From NCBI GenBank assembly GCA_022605955.1, contig JAKCOZ010000001.1:23552146-23616145 (forward strand): a stretch of DNA of 64,000 bases, read 5' to 3'. The notes beneath the pieces are model-generated. The model had not been told where the DNA came from. It did not search any database and saw nothing but the letters and a program-made list of their open reading frames with translations. Shown piece by piece: positions 48,730-62,100 of the stretch; within the stretch, counting starts at the first letter, position 1; each line of letters begins with the position of its first letter. The DNA is from Rallus limicola (taxonomy: Eukaryota > Chordata > Aves > Gruiformes > Rallidae). A program made the translations under genes and the position numbers.

Positions 48730-51700
48730 AGACTTTTCTGGTTTGTAAGGCTTTTATTTCAGGCTAGCTGGTTTACACTTCCCTTAACTGATTTTTTCCA
48801 GCTCTGGAAATGCAGTTTAGTACAATCAAGTGTTTAGGGTTTGTTTGGTTTTGTTTAGTTTTCGTGGTTTTTTTCTTAATTTATTTTATTTCTCCTAACT
48901 CTGAGTGGCAGTTCTGCCTCAAGTTCTTGTAAAACCCTGGGGCATGCATCTCTCTTCCCTAGTTTGAAATGAAAACTGAAGCAGAGGAGCCGCTTAACTT
49001 CTGTGCAATGCCTTCTGCCCTCACGACTTCTTTGCATCAGGGTAGTCTGCGATACACTCTGCAGGAGCCACTGGCTCTTCTGGAGTTCCAGTTTACTGAC
49101 TGCTTAAGGGATGCCTTATTACTTGTCACTACGTATTTGCCACATTCTTCAGCCTTGCATTTGGACCTCTCAATCTCCATTTTGCATCTCACCTGCCAAA
49201 GTTGTTCCCTCCTATTAGATTCACTTGGGCTGGCTTTCCATTTTCTTTCTCTTAAGGATACTCTGTGAATGATTAAATTCTTAAACTACATTTGAGAAGC
49301 TTTTTTTTTTTTCTCTTGTTCTGAGTGGCCAGGAATATCATCAGTGATTGCACCTTGGCATCCTTTCAGAGTATCTGTGCTCATTCTTTGCATGCTTTAT
49401 TAAAAGCAGGCTCTCAGGGAACAGGAAAAAAGTGATTTTATGGTTCTCTTAGGACTTCTAATCATCTCCCAAACATAGCATCCACTATAACCATGTAGTA
49501 ACTTTGGGGTGAAGATTTCAAAAAATGGTTTAGAAATTCTATGTTTAGAAATTTACCCTGACTGTGGCAATTACCCCTTTGGAAATTAGTCTAAAAACAT
49601 AGCCCTGTCTAATTTCTGAGTCAATTCTTTCCCCTTTTTTGGGGGACCAACTCATTTTAGCTTTTCCTTCTGCAAGCTTCAATCTGTCTGCCATCATATG
49701 AATTGGTTACACTGGCAAGAAATCATTTAGAAAGAAATCCCTCATTTGCACATTTCTGGAAAATGGTAATGATGTCATAATGTGATCAGTGAGTATTTTA
49801 CATCAATCACCTTGAGTCTGAATTGGGGGCTTGTATTTTATCATCCTTAAGACAGTATCTGAGAATCTGTAGTTGGAAACACTTTCCTGATGTACCTCCC
49901 GAAAAGTCAGATTTGTTCTTCTGACTTCATCTTTCTTGTTATGTGTGTGAGTATAGTTCAAGATTGTACATTTTTCTCATTTTAGATGAATGGTCTCTAT
50001 GAATTTTAGCTAAAGTAATTGAATATGTATGTAAAAATAAATTTATACATGTATGTAGGGTAATTGTGATTTAGATGGACCATATAATTTGTCACTTTTT
50101 GTGTTGCTGCCTTTTATTTTGATTAACATTTGAGCAAACTGTGCTCCAGGAAGCTGTTTGTGATATCAGAAACGTGAGCTGATTGCACTCATGTACATCT
50201 AATTTGATGCCCTGATGCTTTCCAGCTGTGGTAAATGGGCAGCTATTTGAAATCAAGTATGTTATCAGAGTTGGAATATCCTGTGAAAACTACCCATTTT
50301 CCCTTAAGTCTGGCTGTGTTCAATTAATATGGTCTCTCTAAATATCACAGAAAATGTTCGTAAATATTAACTTTGTGTAGTAACACTTCTAAAATGTCTT
50401 TCATTTAACTCCTAGAGTTATTTATATTCTGGGCAAAATTGATGCTTTTCCCCAATTTCTATTATGGAACATCAAGAGGTTACAGCTACTTTAAGGCTAT
50501 TACCTTTTAGGTAATAAATCCCAAAGAAAATCTTCATTTTTTGAAGGGGAGGGATGCTTTGTTACATCCTTCATTTTGAAGCTATTCCACATGCCCAGTG
50601 GTGGTGGTGAAAGGACAGGGTTTGGGCATCCACATATGTGCTTGCTTCTCAGCAGAAAGTCATGAGCAGCCCCTTTCCCAGGTTGCTTCTCTGTGCACAG
50701 ATGGAGTGAGAGAGACAGGGGACAGCAGTGTGTTATCACCAACTGATGTCACAACAAACAATCTCAGAGCCTCTGTGCATCTTTTTTTCTATTTTTGATG
50801 CATGCCAGCATCTCTTGAGCAGAAGTAAATCAACTTATGCAAACATATGCCAAGAGCAGGAAGGGAAGGCTTAATTGATCAGGAAGACTGAAATGGTCTT
50901 ATGTCTTTAACAGGAGATTTTTATTAATTTTTTTGAGTGCAAGTGGAAAAAGATGTATAATAATGATTACTAATCACAAAGGTCACTCGAGCCCTTTCTT
51001 AAATTCCTATCTTTGGAGAAAGGTGTCCATAAAGGAATCTATGGAAAGGAAACTAGCATGCTCCTCTTTGTTTTTTAGCAAACTAGTGTATGCAAGTTAA
51101 GTGTGCTGCCACTTGTAAGCTCTGTCTCTCAGCATTTCAGTATAAGCCTGTTAACTGGATTGGGCTAGACTTAAGAAAGAGCTCGTTCCTATTCTTGATG
51201 AGCTCAAGTCGCTTTTATGTAGGGTGCTGTGAATGGGCACAAGGGCTTAGTGCTCTTTGTCGTCATGTGAGCAGCTAAACGCATTATCTTTTGCTATGAC
51301 ACACGCAGCATCGGCAGTAACAGAAGGCAACTGAGGCTGCAGTTAACCTCCTGCTTCTAATGGTGGTGCTTCTAGATCAGTTGCATCGGACGCCTCTGAG
51401 CATGGGAAATGAATGGGCAAATGAAGCAAGTAGCTTTTGTTTAAACAGTGGTTTACTTTAAGTGGAACAAGGAGAAAAATGTGTCTGGTCTCTACTGCTT
51501 TGTAAATGCAATACAGTGACTAAAAGCTCACCTGCCTTTTTGTTTCACATCCAGCTGCTCTTGCTGCTGATCTGAGCTCAGTGGAAATGTTTTTGTCATA
51601 CAAAATCATATAAAGACTGCCAGCCTTCTGGGACTGAAGTTACCCTTCAGCTTTGGGTGGTGGGTCTGTGGGATTTGACGGCTCTATTAATGCAACATCA

Positions 51701-54700
51701 TCATATTAGCCCACCAATAATGGACTCTGCTGTTCTTGTGTTTCCCTCTGCTTAGCTCATGTGGGATTCATGGCATTGTCTTATGTGCCTTTCCATATGT
51801 GTGGCTTGCAGACCGCAGGCAGATCTGCAAGGTCTTAGCGTAGCTTGCCATTGATCCCATTCGCCTCCTTCCCTGAGCATGGGTAGAACTTCCATATCAC
51901 AGCAATGGAAGCCATGCATACAGTAAAAGACAAAATGATTCTGACAAATGGGACAATTTCTCTGCAACTGAGAGTGTTTTACACAGAGGAATGAAACATG
52001 CTGTCTTTGGGGTTAATAAAATGCTTACATGTAGAATCTGTGAACGTGGTCGCAGGATAGCAGGAGAAGGTATGACTAGTTCATGTATACCAGTGAGGAT
52101 GCTGGATGTTCATCTGCTAATCCAGTCACTGCAGCACAGCTGAGCTGTAGTCATGACTTGTGTGCGTCACTAATAGCTTTGATGGATGGGCTAACCTAGC
52201 TTCTGGATGCTTTCAGTCATGACATGTTTTGGCCTGAGAATTTGTATTTCTAAGTGAGAATTGATTGCAGTGGCTGAAATGTGTTTGACCTCATTTGGTG
52301 CTACTTCAGCATCTGTCCTTTTGGAGGCTAGGTTCTTTAGGCAGAGACCTCCCACAGTATTTGGGTTTGGCATTTGCAATTCCTGTGATGTATGCCTTAA
52401 CTATCAAGGCAGATGAAGATGGTGTCCAAGAAAGGACAAAAGAGGACTACAGGGTGCTTTAAACCTGAAGACAAAGATCTTCTATGATGTCTTGTGACAA
52501 ACCAAGGCAGGACACACCAAGAAACTGCCCCCCCCCTCCCCCATCTAATGTTCATTGTAAAACCAGCTGAGTTGCTTTGCTCTTATGCCCTTTTACCAGG
52601 GCCAGGCCTGGGATGGCAGGTGGAGCAGTGGGACTGAGATGAAGGACTCTCTCACTGTGGGGAGCAGTGGGTGTTGCAGGTAGTGATTAGGAAATGCTGA
52701 CAGTGTGGTGATAGGACCTAGAGCGACACAGATGGTGATGAATTTTTCTTTTAATTTTTTTTCCCTCTCTCTCTCCTTGTGGTTAGAACTAGGGCTGTGA
52801 ATACAGAGGAGGTGCTGTAGGGTAGGACACGCAGTATGGAAGTCCAGGGCAAGAGAAACGAAATGGTGCAAACACAGTGTGAAACGCATTTGTGGAGTTT
52901 TGTGTGGGAAGGCTGCATTTCACTTGCCTCCAGCCAAGTTGGTGTAGCTAATAGTGTTTAATGCTCGGTTGTTTGTTTGGGGATTTTTTTCCCCTCCTTT
53001 TTAAGCAATGTATTTACCTCATAAAGGAAAAAGAAATCTTATTCATGTATGTAGTACCTTCCTGGGAACCAGGAATAGTACAGGGCAGTCTGCAGTTGAC
53101 ACAAACAGATTTATTCCTGGCTGAATAAGCTGTTCCTGAGATGCTGTGGACCTCTTCCGAAGCAGGCGTGTGATCTGGCTTCCATGGAAATCTGGCTTTC
53201 TGTGTCATACTGTCAATTCAAAAGATTTCAGGAGCTTTTTAAAAGCTGGTCATGATCTGGGCCCATTTCTGGTTGTTCTCCCCCATTCCCTTGGCCATTC
53301 TCCCTACTACTTCTAATTCATAGTGGCTAAGACTCAAGAAGAAGTCCCTTCACAAATCTACCTGGATTCTTTACTGCATACATAGTTCAGGCTTTCTCTT
53401 GCTCTTCATGGGGAAGAAAAAGGAAAAAAATCTTGCTGACATCAAATTGGGTTAAAAAAGCAAGAAATTAAGTAAATATACATTATGACACATGCTCCTT
53501 GGATGTAGGGACAAGTGTGTGGAGTATCAGACTGCAAGGGAGACAAGAGGCAGATCTCTTTCAAAGATGATTCTCCAGGCGGGTGGGGAGCTGGCTGGTC
53601 TGATGACAGAAAGCATGCAGACTGTTTGAGGAGGTTAGTGTAAGATTGCTCTACAGAAGCCTGGGTATTAAATAGCATCTTTTTCCCATTTTCCTGGTCG
53701 CACGGCTGCATAAGATAAAAGCTTCATCCAGCTTCTAGACCCTGGACTGGCCTTGCAAAATCCAGCCAGCCATTGTGAGAGGGTTAATTCACACCGTCAC
53801 CACAGAAGACAAAATAGATCTTTGAAACAAATGTGGTGGTGGGGGTAAACCCATCAATCATGTGAATGCTGCTTTACAGTAATTCACAACTGCAGCTTTT
53901 TTCTTAAGCAAGGGCTGGCCGAGTCCGATCAATCCCTTGGCTCTCAAATAGATCTCAGCAGGCAGTAGCTCGCTCCTTGTGGGTTTGTATGTACATGAAA
54001 GCCCACTTTATATTAACTCTGTGAAATAGTATTTTTTTTCCTCTCTCTAAACCCCTTAGCACTAATTCAGTGTAATTATACTCACTGAATACAGTACTGA
54101 CAACCCTACTCCTCCCCCTTTCCTCTCAGGATATTGGCCTAAAAATCACTAGATGTAGAAAATCCAAAACAACGATGGGATTCTTTGTTCTGGCCTTCTA
54201 TGTAGGTTTTTATTACTTTAATGTAACCCATTGGTCACACTTTAAAGTATTTTCTTTAAAGCTAAGGACTAAAAATACATGATTATTTTTTTCTTTTAAA
54301 AAATAATGAAGAATTAGACTTGTTTCTAAGGAAAATGCTAAATATTGCAAAGCTCATTACTAACTGAGAATTGGCATCATTACTAACACCCTGAGGCTGC
54401 TGAGGACCACTTTCTACCTTTCTTGAAATGGGGAAAGGTGCCAGGAAGAGGCGGGGAGCCTCTTTCCACCTGTTCCTTCCTGTGTCTGCGTCTGTGTCTT
54501 AGGGATGTGTGACATTTTCCCTGTTGTGTTTTTGGGGCTGAAAATAAAGATGCAGGTGCCTTAGAACAGCATGTTTTAGTCTCTTTTAGCTCCATATGTA
54601 TGAATGAAACTTAAATAGTGGGAAATATCTGGAAGGTGTTAAATAAAAAGGATCTTAAGGGTCATACAAAGTAGGCATTGGCAGATGAGCTCTGAACATA

Positions 54701-57153
54701 GTGCTGTGGAGAACTGTCTAAGTATACATCGTAGGCATATACATGAGAAGGCTGGACTAGGGCTGATGAGAGAGATACCAGGATAAGACATGTGTTGGTG
54801 TCAACATTTTCCAAAGGCGCAAAAAAAAGAAAGGAAAAGAAAAGCTCTCCAACAAACTTTTGGCAGGAGAAAGTTTGCTCTGAAACTTAAAAAGCTTAGT
54901 CTGCCTTACAGAAGAACAGATAACCACCTTATAAATATCTTTTAGGGAGGAAAAATAACAAGTACTGAAGGCCTCTATAACTTACTGGGGAAAGCCATGA
55001 TACGAAAAATTCAATTACAAACTAATTTACTATTTTACAGGGTTGATGGTGGGAGGCAGGATGATAATTTCTCAAAAGCTTTCATAGAAGGCAGTGGATG
55101 CCTCATCTTACGAAGCATAGACAGCAAATGTGGTGGTGTGGATTCCAGAAGATTGGTACAAGGAACTAACTTGGGGCTTTTCCATAAGGACATTCATTTT
55201 GTCTTGACAGAAGAGTTTTTCTCAGCTGCTCAGAGGTGAAATGCAGGCAGGTCAGTGAAGCAGGAGTCTGTGTTTTAGAAGATAGAAAACGTGTCCTGCT
55301 TTAAGAAGTAATGGAGTTCTCTTTTTAACCATAATATGCAAATACTGTAATTTAGGTGCCCATTTGTGTTCTACAAAGGCTGTAACACATTGCAACTCAC
55401 ATCTCTTGCGTTGCCCTTATCATATCAAATTGTAATTCAGCTACTGTAAACCTATTAGAACAGAGCCAGACATCATATGACAAACAGTGTGAACAGAGAA
55501 ACATGCATTATAGAAACTAAAAGGGCCGTGCTGGGAAGGCATTTACCATCAAAGTATAGAGCTGTTTACTCCTTCCTATCTAAGTGTGTGTGTGGGGTGT
55601 TTTGGTGGGCTTGGTTTTGGTTTTTTCCCTGCTTACCTTGCTTAGTGAAATAGTGGCTAAGTGTGTGCTTTTCTTTCCAATCAGGAATGATTTTTTGATA
55701 GCAGACAGGCAGGCCACATCCTGACAACTGAAACCTGGTCCTTTAGCACAAAAGTTCTCCCCTTTATGTCTTGCCATATAAAGCCTCTTTAAAAAGTGAA
55801 TCTGAATGAAGAAGAATGTGCTATTGTAAGCTAGGTAGGTTGTGTCCATTTTTTAGTGTAAACAAATGTCTTAAGAGTGAAATGAACTTGATCAAGCTAG
55901 GGTGTTGCCAGTTCAAAGAAGAGTATCCTCACCCTTGTGTGCTAATTCTTGTCCACTTCTAGTTGTGGAAGCTGGAAGCTATGCAGGGATAAGGAGGTCT
56001 TCTGGACTTTTCAAAACTGAGGAAACAGAGGTGTTAGAAAGGAAGAGGGTGTCAGCTTTATTGGCTTCCTTTGCTCATGTGATTCAGGGACCTTTATGCT
56101 TTTTTAGCCATGAGAATAAGCTAGTTCAATTTCCAGAATGAAGAGAAATGTTGACTTTTCTCTCAGTGAGAAAAATGAAGAAGCTTAGAAGCTTTGAACT
56201 CTAGTTCAATTTGAGCACTGGCTATAGTTACAATAAATTGCTGGCTTTATTTAAGAAGATTCTGAAAGATCAAATCCCAAATAGAATTTTCCCAAATGGG
56301 GAAAAACTTGTTTGTTCCTCTCTCTCAAAATACGGAACTATCCCACAACGTATATTCCCTTAAATTGGGTTTTCATGTGTAATACAACTTGGGTGGGGGT
56401 GACAGGTCAAAAAGCATGAGTTGTAAGCCTGCAATGTGGAAAGTGGCCTGGTTCCCCACACTGTAGAACAGCCTCTGTTTTCTCTTTCTCCTCCTTTGTT
56501 TTATGCAAAGGTCACACTTCCCCAGTGACCATTAGGTCCTATTTGCTTTTGTTTTATCTCTGTGATTAATGTTGCCTAATTTAATGATGAAGTAGTGGAA
56601 CCATCTGGTGACCCAACTTCAAAAGGCTGAAGCTCTAGGATGAAAACTTTGGATAGAACTGTGAACATTGGGCCAACTTGGCCCCTGTACTGCAGAGAGT
56701 ACTGTACTTCTGCATTTCTGGAGCTGGTAAAGATATTTCTTCTCTAGCTTTATACAGGTAGCTCCTCCTATTGCTACAAAAAGTGTTTTCAACATGTTTT
56801 AGTAGTTTAGGTGAGTGCATGTTAATTTTGAACTTTCTTCTGTGAGTAGCTGCCTAGATAACAAACCTTCTGCTATAAGGGATAACTTTGTTTAAACACC
56901 ACAGACAATAAATATTGCCAGAGCCAGATAATTGCAGGTAAGCAGGTACCTTGATGAGATTAGAAGGGTAGGAGTAGATACAGCAAACAGAGGCATATAC
57001 ATGATGAGCTATTCTGATTATCTCCTAATCCTTAAGTAGACTTTACTGAACTCTACCTGGTTGAACTGTTCTCTCTTGAGACACTATTTGTTTTAGATTT
57101 GCGTTGCTGACGCAGAAGATCCATCCATGCTACCTTTCGGGTAATAGTGAGCT

Positions 57154-57180
57154 GCCAAGGCTGAGAGTTCAAACCTTGGC
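57154..57180. other. Hairpin-forming inverted repeat
   Basis: GCCAAGG (57154-57160) and CCTTGGC (57174-57180) are perfectly complementary across a 13-base loop that contains gttcaaa. The loop recalls a tRNA T-loop, but stem lengths and the surrounding sequence do not form a tRNA. The surrounding 57095-57250 is richer in CpG than its neighbours. Confidence 0.5.
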
Positions 57181-60100
57181 GCACACCGAATTGGGGAACA
57201 GCAGCCAAGAGCCGGTGCTCTTGCTGAACAGATGGTGACCCAGAAAGCTGTATGCTCAGCATTAAGTACTTAATGACATGCAGGTGTCCTTCATGGTTTG
57301 GAGCACTGAAGTTTTTAGATTTACTGTAGGAAGTTGGTTGCTTTGAAGACCAAATGAGGCTTCCCACCTCTGTGGGGCCATTTACAGCAGAATTTACTGC
57401 TACCAAAATCTATCCATTTAACACAAACAGATGTGCAACATCGAGCTGACCTGAACTTCCCTACAGTGGGAATTAAGCAGGGATCAACCAGAGACATCTT
57501 CAATCAAGACAATTCAAAGCCTTAGCCTGAGGCCACCAGGGAGAAGAACCATTTAGAGGGTTATTCCTCACTAAGATATTACTTTTATCTGGTCTTAGCA
57601 CTAAAACATGCTGGTTTAGACCAGAGCTGTGTGGTTACTCTGCCTGTGTGGAATAGCATCTTCCTATTAACTATTGCCACACCCTGAATTAATATTAAGT
57701 TTTTATAAATAGCATAACCTTTCCTGAGTGATCTCATCCTTTCTATTTGCAAGTTAGCTTTTGAAGAGGCAAAGGATGGTCCATGGGAGTGAGAAGAGAG
57801 GAAGAGATCTGTAGGCCAGAGGAGTGGGGAGGATGAGGCAGGGGGTGATGAGCAGCACTGTGAAGTTTCTTAGGCTCTTCCTCTCCCACTCTGCTGTGTT
57901 GCAGTGCTTTCCCTTCTGTCCTCAATCTATGAGCCTGTATGTAGCAGTACTTCTGCTCTCCTACATCTGCAAAGCTGGTCCTCATAAAGGGTGAGATGTA
58001 GAGAGATAGTAGTGACTGAGCTTTCAGCAGTGATGTCTTTCTGTAGTGAACTATGCTTCAATAGCTTTAGCAGGTGATACCTGTGGTCTTAATGAGTCTT
58101 TGCTTATTTGGGAGGAATGATTCCCCAATAATGGGAAATGAGCAACAAGGTAAAACCTCCACCTCGATATTAGGCATTCAGCAGGTGAAAAGAAGCATTA
58201 TCTGTGCCTTCTTCCATTTTTGATAGACACATTCTGATAGCTGTGGAAGAGGGACTTGAGATTAATGGAGATCACCAGCTTTAGTTTCAGTTCACTTGTA
58301 TACAAGTTATCACTTCTATTTTTCCTCTTTCCAAAGGCTTTGTGAATATACTGTGTCCCACTCACTGTGACTCATGGGCTGTGCTGTCAGCAGAGGCACA
58401 GCTGAAGTGAGTCCTTCTCCTTGTGGGCCTGAACTCTGCTCTCTGGGGATTGTCCAGGGTGGCTTGGGCTAAAGCTAGAGTATGAGCCACTGCAGAGGGT
58501 AATACAGGTTATCGAAAAGCTGCAGCTGAATTATGAGCTCTGGGTCTGAGCTCACTGGCCAGCAGAAGTGGTAATGCCACTTGCAGGAAACTTGGCTTCG
58601 CATCTTGTTCACTGAATTAACGATGAATAAAGTTTAATGATTCCTGCCTCTTGAGCGATACCTTTTCAATAGAACACTATAAAAAAGAATTAAATTGTGG
58701 CAAAAGAATTGAGGGAATGAAAGAGAATCATGCCTGATTAGCTTTTGGAAGGAGGAAAAAGAATCTCATGTTTCAGAATGGTAATCGTTCTCCAAGGGGC
58801 AACCATCTCCTGGAGTTATCACTTAATCTCTAGGTAGGCTCTCTTCTGAGTCATACTTAATGGGTAAGCTTTGGACTGGCCTTCAGTGAAATGGAGAACC
58901 GCATTATCATTTCTCTGTCAGCATAAGACAGGAAGGCAGCCTTAGGTAAGAATTTGCCCCTTACTGGGATCTGCCCTTTATAGCTTTTCTCCCATAACCA
59001 TCCCAACGTGTCCCACGGGCTTCTGCTTGATTTTTGGTGTGCTTGAGACAAACATTGACTGGTTGTTCTTGGAAGTCATTAATGATCCAAGTATCTTAGT
59101 ATAATCTATGACACTCTTATCCAATACCTTTGCAAAAGATTCTGGGTTTATGGAATCACTTCTCCTGCTTCTGGCCTTCTTTCTGTGCTACTTACCTGGT
59201 TTTTAAGTCGTGCATGCAAATAAGCTCTTTGGAGATGCTGCATCTCAGACTTCACTTTCTCTCTTTCCCCCTCCCTTTCTTTCTGACATTGGCATCGACA
59301 AGCTTCCTCAGGTCTGTAGAACAGCATGCAGTACCACATTTTCTTTTGTCTGATATCAGGATACGTGGTGTCATTTTATCTTTTTTGTTTTTAGTTTTAC
59401 TGTACATCTGTTTCAGCTGACCTGAAAGAAAAAAACTCTTTGCAATGCAGTTACAGTGAGGTTGTAAGAAATGAGGAAATTAGTGTCAGAGTTCTGATGG
59501 GTTCCTCTGTGTTTGACTGAATAGACTACTGCTTCTTAAGTGGATTTATTCCCCAGTGCTAAAAAGTGCCTTCATATTTGATTGATACCACATATCAGGA
59601 CAAGTCAAGCTATGTGATGCAGAGGGGATGGGGAGGAAAGGCAGGTATATGTGTTTGGGACAAAATACCTCTAAAGTAGGAGACTTGATGAAGGGAATTT
59701 AAATGTTACAAACACAGCTTTGCTTCTACTTTTTCCTTTTTTCTCCTTGTGATGAGCTGCTTATCATTCAGGCTTTCACTGCAGTTTCTTTTCAGGCATT
59801 TCTCCCTTCTCCCCTTAAATTTCCATCTTTTCCTGGTAATTTGACAAGAACTTCTATCTGACGGGGGTTGAGGAAATAACTCCTCCTTCACAAATAACAG
59901 CATCTTTCTTGGCAAAATCTGCAGTTTTTGCAAGTGAACTATGTTCCCTCACACCTCCTGTGCTTTTCTTTTTCAAATCACATAACTTCCTGCATGAGGT
60001 AACCTTTTCTATCTTGGTCTGTCTCTCTCCCTTGCTTGCTCTCCCTCTGGCTTGCTTTTCAGTCAGCGTTGCTCTCTGGGTCCCTTGCTCAGTGATGAAT

Positions 60101-62015
60101 GAGTTTCATTCATCTTTCTTTTGGGGGCTCTGTGAAAAGCTTTAGACTTTGCCTGCTCCCATTTTTTTGCTTGGCTATTCATTTCCATGGTGATGGAGAA
60201 AGGAGGGGGGTGGCAGAGTGGGTGGCAGTGGGGCCAGAGGTCAAGAGTGGCCACTTTCTGAATTAAAGCTTTGAATTCCATTAAAGGTGACACGTTGTAA
60301 CCTGGAATAACTCTCCAAGAACTTGGCTGTCAAAGTCATCAAAGCAAAGGGAGAGGGAGGCAGGAGAAAGAGAGAGATCAGAGGAGGAGGAACCCAAGAT
60401 CTTGGAGCTGCTGTCAGGATTACATCTGGTGACTTAATATAGGGGCAGTTCATTTGTGTTGCCATACACTGGGCTTCAGTGAGGCCATGCTCCAAAATCT
60501 GCATGCAGACGGGGCATGCAAGGTAGAGAAGGATTCCCCTCATCCTTTGATCAACAAATGTAATCTTCTGATTAAGTAAACAGCCCTTCCCCTCCAAGAA
60601 ATGGGAGGGAGGATTTGAGTACACATGAAATCCCAAAGTGGCTAGGATGCTTATTAGGTTAGTTATTCACCTCTTTCTTAGAGGTGCCAGGAGGACTCAG
60701 CCAACAAAGATGAGGGATGTTTTCTTGGCACCATGCAAATAGTCACTGAGAGAAAGTCTGTGTTCCAGAAGACATCATGTGAAGTAGAGCAAAGTGTATC
60801 AAGCTGTTTCCAAACATCCAAAATTTAGGCATTTTAAACACATTAAATGTGGAAATTTTCCAATCCCTATATCAGAAAAACAAACCCAAAAGAAAACCTG
60901 CTGAGTTTTACAGATGTTTCTACTCTAAAGATTGATTAGAGGAGACAGGAATCAGAAGGAGGCAGCAGGACCTCATGCCCTGTATGCCTGACACTTTCTG
61001 AATTCGCATCCCCTCTTTGAATAGTTTCATCATGTTGGCAATCATGGTCTGTGTTAAAACTCCCCTTTCTCACTTGTGCTACCTGATGAGCCAGTGGTTC
61101 AAAGCAGAAATACCTGTTAGTTCCCAAGCGCATGATCTTGCTTCTGGCACTACTGAGTTTCAGAACTTGTTATCCCCCCATCCCTGAGGTTCTTTTATGA
61201 TGACCTGATCCTAATGTGTACTATCAGGAAAGCCCACTAATTTTATAACATATAAAATGTTTTATCTTTGGTCTCATATGTTTTCTGTATTAAATGAAAA
61301 TGCAAAATTTGGTGCTTAAACTCCTGAAGGAACTCACTTTGAAACCTCTTCCCAGCATTATATTTCTCGGCTTGCTAAATCTGCCTAGATCCCAAACTGG
61401 ACAATACCATTCTGGCCAGTCCTGAACATGCCACTGGCAAAACACTGTGCTGCAGCAACCAGGATTTATCAACATCTCTCTGTACTCTGAATCATGCTTG
61501 ATTTGAGGCCTTTAGCATCCAGGTCAAGTTGGGATGTCTGGAAAGACTCATGTTCTCCTCTCTCAGGGTACTTGACACCTCTTAGCTAGGTCTTTCTCAT
61601 CATATGGTTCCTGTGCCTATTCTACCATTCATTAATATCCCCGAGCTTCCTCCTGGCACTTCAACAAATGGCTTAACATGTTCGAGGTGAAGGAGGATTC
61701 TGGGTTTTTTCTTTGGCTGGAAATTGTAGCTTTTATTGCTAGGGGCTCCTAGGGTTCTTTACTGAAAGTAAACTGTGACAGACTGAGTTCTGCTATTGTC
61801 TTTTTTATTATTATTAATTTCTTCATATAAAAAATATAATTGCAGAATCTTTTGAAATAACAACCTTAAGGATTCTTTTTTTAATTTTTCAAGTTCATAT
61901 TTTTGTGGGCTTTTCCCCCGATCTGCAGTATGTAAGACAATAGCAGCCAGTAACCGGTCTAGTAAGCTAATGAAGCATTTTTTTCTCTTTGGTATTTCTT
62001 TACTTGCTTCGCTAG

Positions 62016-62100
62016 CAACAAGGACGGCCTCAAATCAAAAGGAACACTGGATTTTTCAGACCAAATAGGACAAATCCTACATCTTTGTGATGCAGTAAAA
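62016..62100 (+). other. Exon-like segment with strong splice signals
   Basis: An 85-base segment lies between a long pyrimidine tract ending in cgctag (acceptor at 62015) and a good donor (AAA|gtaaga at 62101), with a branch-point-like gctaatg about 45 bases upstream. One of three frames is open throughout, starting NKDGLKSKG and ending LHLCDAVK; the other two have stops. It has no family resemblance I can name. It could be an alternative untranslated or coding exon of the predicted PTN transcript, an exon of a non-coding RNA, or a chance arrangement. Confidence 0.35.

Noticed and set aside
56010..56100. Possible antisense MIR (aaactgaggaaacagaggt)
   Set aside because: Only one short block resembles MIR; the rest of the core is not recognisable.
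57053..57406. 117-codon minus-strand frame and a tRNA-like gttcaaa loop
   Set aside because: The frame has no domain. The T-loop-like motif lacks matching acceptor, D and anticodon arms, so no tRNA gene is called.
60241..60636. 131-codon minus-strand frame with a CPVC motif
   Set aside because: A single CxxC is not enough for a zinc-binding domain, there are no further Cys/His pairs in spacing, and the neighbouring sequence is low-complexity AG/CT.
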